NCBI GenBank assembly: GCA_023974075.1
Contig: CM043792.1
Span: forward strand, 16,955,373-17,019,372
Reading direction: 5' to 3'
Origin: Chaenocephalus aceratus
Lineage: Eukaryota; Chordata; Actinopteri; Perciformes; Channichthyidae
DNA: 64,000 bases
Each line of letters begins with the position of its first letter. Positions within the stretch are counted from its first letter, which is position 1. Of the stretch, positions 59,245-64,000 are shown piece by piece. A program made the translations under genes and the position numbers. The notes under the pieces are model-generated. The model was not told the origin of the DNA. It worked only from the letters and a program-made list of their open reading frames with translations, and did not search any database.

Positions 59245-62200
59245 AAATTAAATAAATTCCTTTAGTTTTGTCGCCACAACTAAAAGTTTTCATTGAAAAG
59301 AGGGCGTTTTAGCTGCTTCGGTCTGTTCTTGTTATTCTGTTTGGAATTTTTTTTAATTGAGTCAGGGTTCTGTATAAAATATAAAGAGACTTCAAACTCA
59401 GTTGCTGCCAATATCACATTAGTTTCCTTGCCAGCCAAGCCAGAGGTCTGAGAGCAGAGCAGCAAGCGAGGGCATGCGCAGCTCTGCTGCCAATTAAAAT
59501 GCCTTTTGACCAACGCAACACGTCTCATTAGTATTCACAGCTGCAAGTGTGAATATCTGGAAGAGCGGAGCGAACATACCATGACCTCGCTTGCTTACTG
59601 TGTAATGCCTCCCAGGGAGTAGAAGTCAACATTTATATGACTATTAGCGTTTATTCCTGTCATGATGAAAGGTCAGTTGAAAGCACCAACCACAAATCCG
59701 ACCCTTAAACATGACCCTGGATAACACATAGAATTGGAAATATATGTGTGCACAAATAGTATCACTGAAATGCTGTACAAAATATGTATGACATTGTCTG
59801 CAGAAGTTACTAAGCTCACCATGTTGAACTCCTACAATTCTAAATGTATTTTGCTTTCTTGCTTATATCTCTATTTCCTATCACTGCTTTGCAAATAGCT
59901 TGCTGACAACAACACTGAAAGCTTATTGCTTCAGAAAGAGGATGCTATCTTTCTCTATTTTAATGCTCCCTTCCCAATAGCTCTTTCTTTATCTTGTCGG
60001 TCCATGTTTTGTCCAAGCCTTCCAAATACCCTGAAGTGCATCATCATCCATCATATTTAGAAGTAATACTTTCAATGCTACTGACCCAGAAAAAACTCTA
60101 CACAACAAGAAAGAACTCTGCCATACAGTATCTGCCACTGATTTGTTGATGCAGGCAGTCCATTTAAAAAAACAGATGATACACAGATATGCTTGATGGT
60201 GAGTATTGCATCTGTAATATTAATGCCTGTCTGAAATTGGACCTAGCTTCCTGAGGAGCTTCTTCATTGGGTACTGCATGCTGACTTTGGTACTACATTC
60301 TGTCAGTTGTGTTTTTTATGCACCATTATAAAGCAAAGACATTTATTTCCCCCAAAACAACAGGAAGAGGCACTGTTGTCTGAATTAATTATTTGTTAAT
60401 GTCACCCCTGTTATCCACTATAAAATAAGTAGGTAGGACACCTCTCATGCCCATTTGTTTTGCTAGCGGGCAAGAAATAAAAGGGTACATTTAAATGTTA
60501 AACATAACAGTCCGTCTAGCAGTTTGATCAGTTATCATGAACCTTCTCCAAGTTTCAAGGTTAGAACGCTTTAGCATGAGCTGTTTATTGCGATCTGCTG
60601 TTATTGATTGACGAATCAATATCCATTCTGAGATAATTTAACAGCCGCTTCATGATTTGAAAAAATTAAAGCAGATGGGGTGTTTCAGTGCAGACAGAAA
60701 AGGAAAATAGAGGCCTGTTTATTGTCGAGGATTACTGAGAGAAGAAGAGTTGAGTAAAGTTTATGGAAAAGGGACTTTGAGTTGCAAGGTGTGCACTTTG
60801 TCCGCTGTCGAGAAGTGGTTGTACTGCTGAGGGGATAAATAATGCAGAGGGCAGCTGCATTAGCAAAAGAGTTGGCAATGAGTAAAGGAGGGGTTTAAGC
60901 TCGTACTTGCATCTGCCTCACTCATAATTATGGCTTTATGCATGCCACTCCACTACCTGCATGCCAAGCCATCCCCCGTGCACATTACACACCCTCACAT
61001 CCCAAACAATTATATATCACATTAAACCAATTCAGCCATTTATGTGACGTGGTTGGAGTTTTATGGACGCACAGTATTTACCATTGCACCCTACTTCTGT
61101 CATGCCAGTCAATATTATTTTATTTTACAGGACAGCACACAAAGAAGGCAGAGCTGTGATAGGACACAAAGGATTCCTGTCACTGCTGCCAGCCTGATAT
61201 TTATGCTCTTGGACAGGAGGGAAAAGGGAGGGTAAAAGTCAGGGGAGGGGGAAAAATCTCAAATCAAAAGACAATCCAGTCTTGAGTGAAAAAGTTGATT
61301 TAATCCCTTTAGCTAACCTCTGACCAGATCATTGTCTTCAGCAAGGATTGCACATTGAATAATGATTTGGCTTAATGGAGTTTACATTCAGGGATGTCAC
61401 AGAGACAAAGAGGCTGTCACTTCTGCTTGTTGGACTTGATTCATTACATTGCTGTTCGGCAAAGCTTTCCATTCTATTTTCTGTCTGATACTCCAGCAAC
61501 GCCAAACGTATCACTAATCATTAAGCCTGGCTGTCTGAGAGAAATGTAATATTGCTTTCAGTTTTTTAGGGAAGACGGTGTAATTATGGATACACCAATC
61601 AACTGTTTTATATCAACTTGGGGTGCAACAATGCTGGTTTTTTGTCCTAGTATTGTGGGTATAGTGGGATCCATTTTATAAAACACAAGGCACAGGATTA
61701 CTGCGGTAAAAATATATTTTATGATGAAATTCACAAAGACACTGTACCTAATACCTAATATGTCACTGATCTGTATCATGGCTGGTACTGATCCACTTAA
61801 TAACATCAGCATAATACAGATCTTGAACATTGAACATCCAACATTCTCAGTTATTTGACATGTTAGGGTCATCCATCCCTTTCATCAATAAACAAAACCG
61901 GAACTGCCTGTATCAAGATGGAGAAGGTACAAACCAAACATAGGCCAACCAGCCAGATAGCAACATCACCTCAAGCCATGAAGGAGTACATCACCCCACA
62001 GAGGATAACACAAACTCCAGACCAATAGCAAGGCTGAGTCAAACCTTTACCCTCAAGCAAGAGAAGAATAAGTTGCTCATGAGGGACGAATGAACATCCT
62101 CACATTAAACTTGCAACATGCATGGGTAAGCCCTGCAGGTAGCTTTGCACCTTATTTGTAAAGTAAGTTATGGTTTCCTATTTTCTGCTGAAGCTTATAT

Positions 62201-64000
62201 GTCTTTTGATCAACTCTATTAATTAATGAGATGCAAAAACAACAGCTTGTGGTTTTCAGTGGAAGATACTGGTATTCTTTCTTTCCTCAGGATGTCTGTG
62301 CAGAATGTCCAGCTATAGCACAGGCGACCTCAGTGTGACTGCAAGAATCCCATAATGATGTAAAGTCATTGCTTTTTGCAGATGTTCACCAAATAATAGT
62401 TTCAACTCAGCAGTGATTGTGTTTATGTATTGATTAAACAAATAATACAAAGTGTATATAGTTGGAGTTTAAAAATCCATCCCTTACTTTGAAAACACTG
62501 TCAATCATCTATCGATTCAGTATTCTACAGCAGATATTAAAAGTTGCTCAATAGGCTGCATAGCTTTCAAAGCTTTGTCTTAACAACAGTAAAGATGCAT
62601 ACAAATATATACATTTTCTCTGCCCTGTGCAACTATATTCATCTTCTTAATATAGTGTGTGTTCTCATCAAGGTCCTCAGGATCAGACGCTGCCTCAGAA
62701 AGACATAAAATAGAGAAGTTACTCTGGATCAAACATTGAGTTCTCACTGAATATTCATTATATTACTCTCCTTCCCTTCAACCTCCCCTTTTTCTTGCAG
62801 GTGCAGAGAAAATGTAATATTAAAGTGACACGTTCACTCTCGAGCTCTCCCTATTTGCTGGCATGTCAGTCATATCAGTGTGCAGTAGGCGTCCAGATAT
62901 AGCTGGTGACTACCGGCTGTCATCCCACACTCATCAATCACATCACACACCTAGCCATTATTTTTAATAAGTCGCCTCCCGCTGATGACCGGCGGGGCTC
63001 TTTCTCACCTGTCACAGTCTGGCTGTCTTTGCTGGAGCTGATGCAAGGCTGAGTAATGGACCAGGAGTAAGGGACATGTGGCAGCTCATAATCAGCGTCA
63101 GGAAACCAACTCAGCTGACTGGATGACAGGCCTTGTCTTCTTCACAAGATGCTAAGATCATGGCCATTGTCAGCTGTGACCTTCTTCTCCAATCTCCATG
63201 ACGAGGGCAGAGACCTGCTGACATCCCTCAGAATAAAGGTTCTCTTCGTGCTCTTATCTTTGACAAACCCTATTAATATATAGGACCTGGCAAAATGGTG
63301 GAGCTTCCTCATGATGATCAATACCAGCAGAAAAGCCTCATTATCCCTTAATGTCCAATGATGCTTGCAGATTGGTTTCCTGATGGAGACGAAGACGAAG
63401 ACATCGAAAACAAATCACCCATTATCTCATCCTCTGGGGTATTAACCATGGCTCGGGTCACATTCTACAACCGAGACACATTGTTTTATGGACACACAAT
63501 TAACGTCCAGTGGCATTGTTCAGTAAACATTTGGGAATTAAAGAACAACTTTTATAATGCTGTTCATGCCCAGTCATATGCTAGCTGCGTGGCTCGATAG
63601 ATGACAGTCCACCACATTGGTTCAGACTGTATAAAACCTCTAAAACTACTTTACCAATCATACAGACATTTGATAAAGGCAACGATAGGCCCCAGAGAAT
63701 ACATTCTTTCAACTTTAGCTGACTTTTATATTAAGCATCTCCAGCAGTTTGACATGTTGTTTTTGAGTGATTTTTTAACTCAACAGCTATTAAATGGATT
63801 GCCATGAAATGTTCAAGTTATTCTAATATGCCCCCTCAGAATGCATTCATCACCCTGGCGGCCTTTAGGTTTATATACATATACATACTAATGCAATCAT
63901 GCTTGAGGCTTCATACATGTATGCACTTTTGTTTTTTGGAAAGTAAAACCTATACTGGGGATCGTATTAATGTTTTGTTTACCTCAGAACCGGTGGGCAC
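59245..64000 (-). other. asic2: asic2 intron 1, nothing recognised
   Basis: Unique-looking intronic sequence. ORFs are short and lack motifs. The stretch 62830-63110 is less AT-rich and varied, as conserved non-coding DNA often is, but that cannot be judged from one genome. Confidence 0.5.

Overview
This window is nuclear DNA from a ray-finned (teleost) fish. Two lines of evidence support this. Nine spliced exons on the minus strand encode the second half of the acid-sensing ion channel ASIC2. The surrounding sequence is a typical fish repeat mix: a DIRS tyrosine-recombinase retrotransposon, L2-group LINEs with ATTG tails, tRNA-derived SINEs, hAT and TTAA-target elements, LTRs, and long (CA)n tracts. 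There are no bacterial-style operons.

Layout. Positions 1-6600 hold an AT-rich, virus-like locus downstream of asic2. A 154-codon gene with a Bcl-2-like look is present twice in a >1.1 kb, nearly identical inverted duplication (1-1191 and 1938-3129). Beside it are two further ORF systems (1201-1746 plus; 3115-3681 minus), each cut once by an in-frame TGA. Four copies of one promoter/leader cassette precede or border these genes, with rearranged fragments of the same genes and a family of degenerate ~130 bp repeats. Positions 7150-17960 are intergenic: a tandem duplication, an ACTTCCGG cluster, microsatellites, a decayed coiled-coil ORF, a SINE fragment, a perfect 80-bp hairpin and a LINE remnant.

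Positions 17967-55641 carry asic2 exons 10 to 2 in reverse order. All splice phases agree and the exons encode about 327 residues, ending in the PDZ ligand EEIAC. Exon 1 (N-terminus and TM1) is outside the window. Intron 5 holds a scrambled DIRS element (27420-33946) with its own insertions. Intron 2 holds a hAT MITE, a LINE nested in another LINE, an LTR element with minisatellite-rich gag-like sequence, a hAT element that keeps only a BED-finger exon, and a palindromic TTAA element. Intron 1 (55642-64000) holds a solo LTR and a LINE 3' end.

The only clear host gene is asic2. The most likely place for something undescribed is the virus-like locus at 1-5500, particularly the mirrored Bcl-2-like genes, the shared promoter cassette, and a TGA followed by a CARYYA readthrough motif. 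No expression or database evidence was available. Family assignments rest on motifs read by eye.
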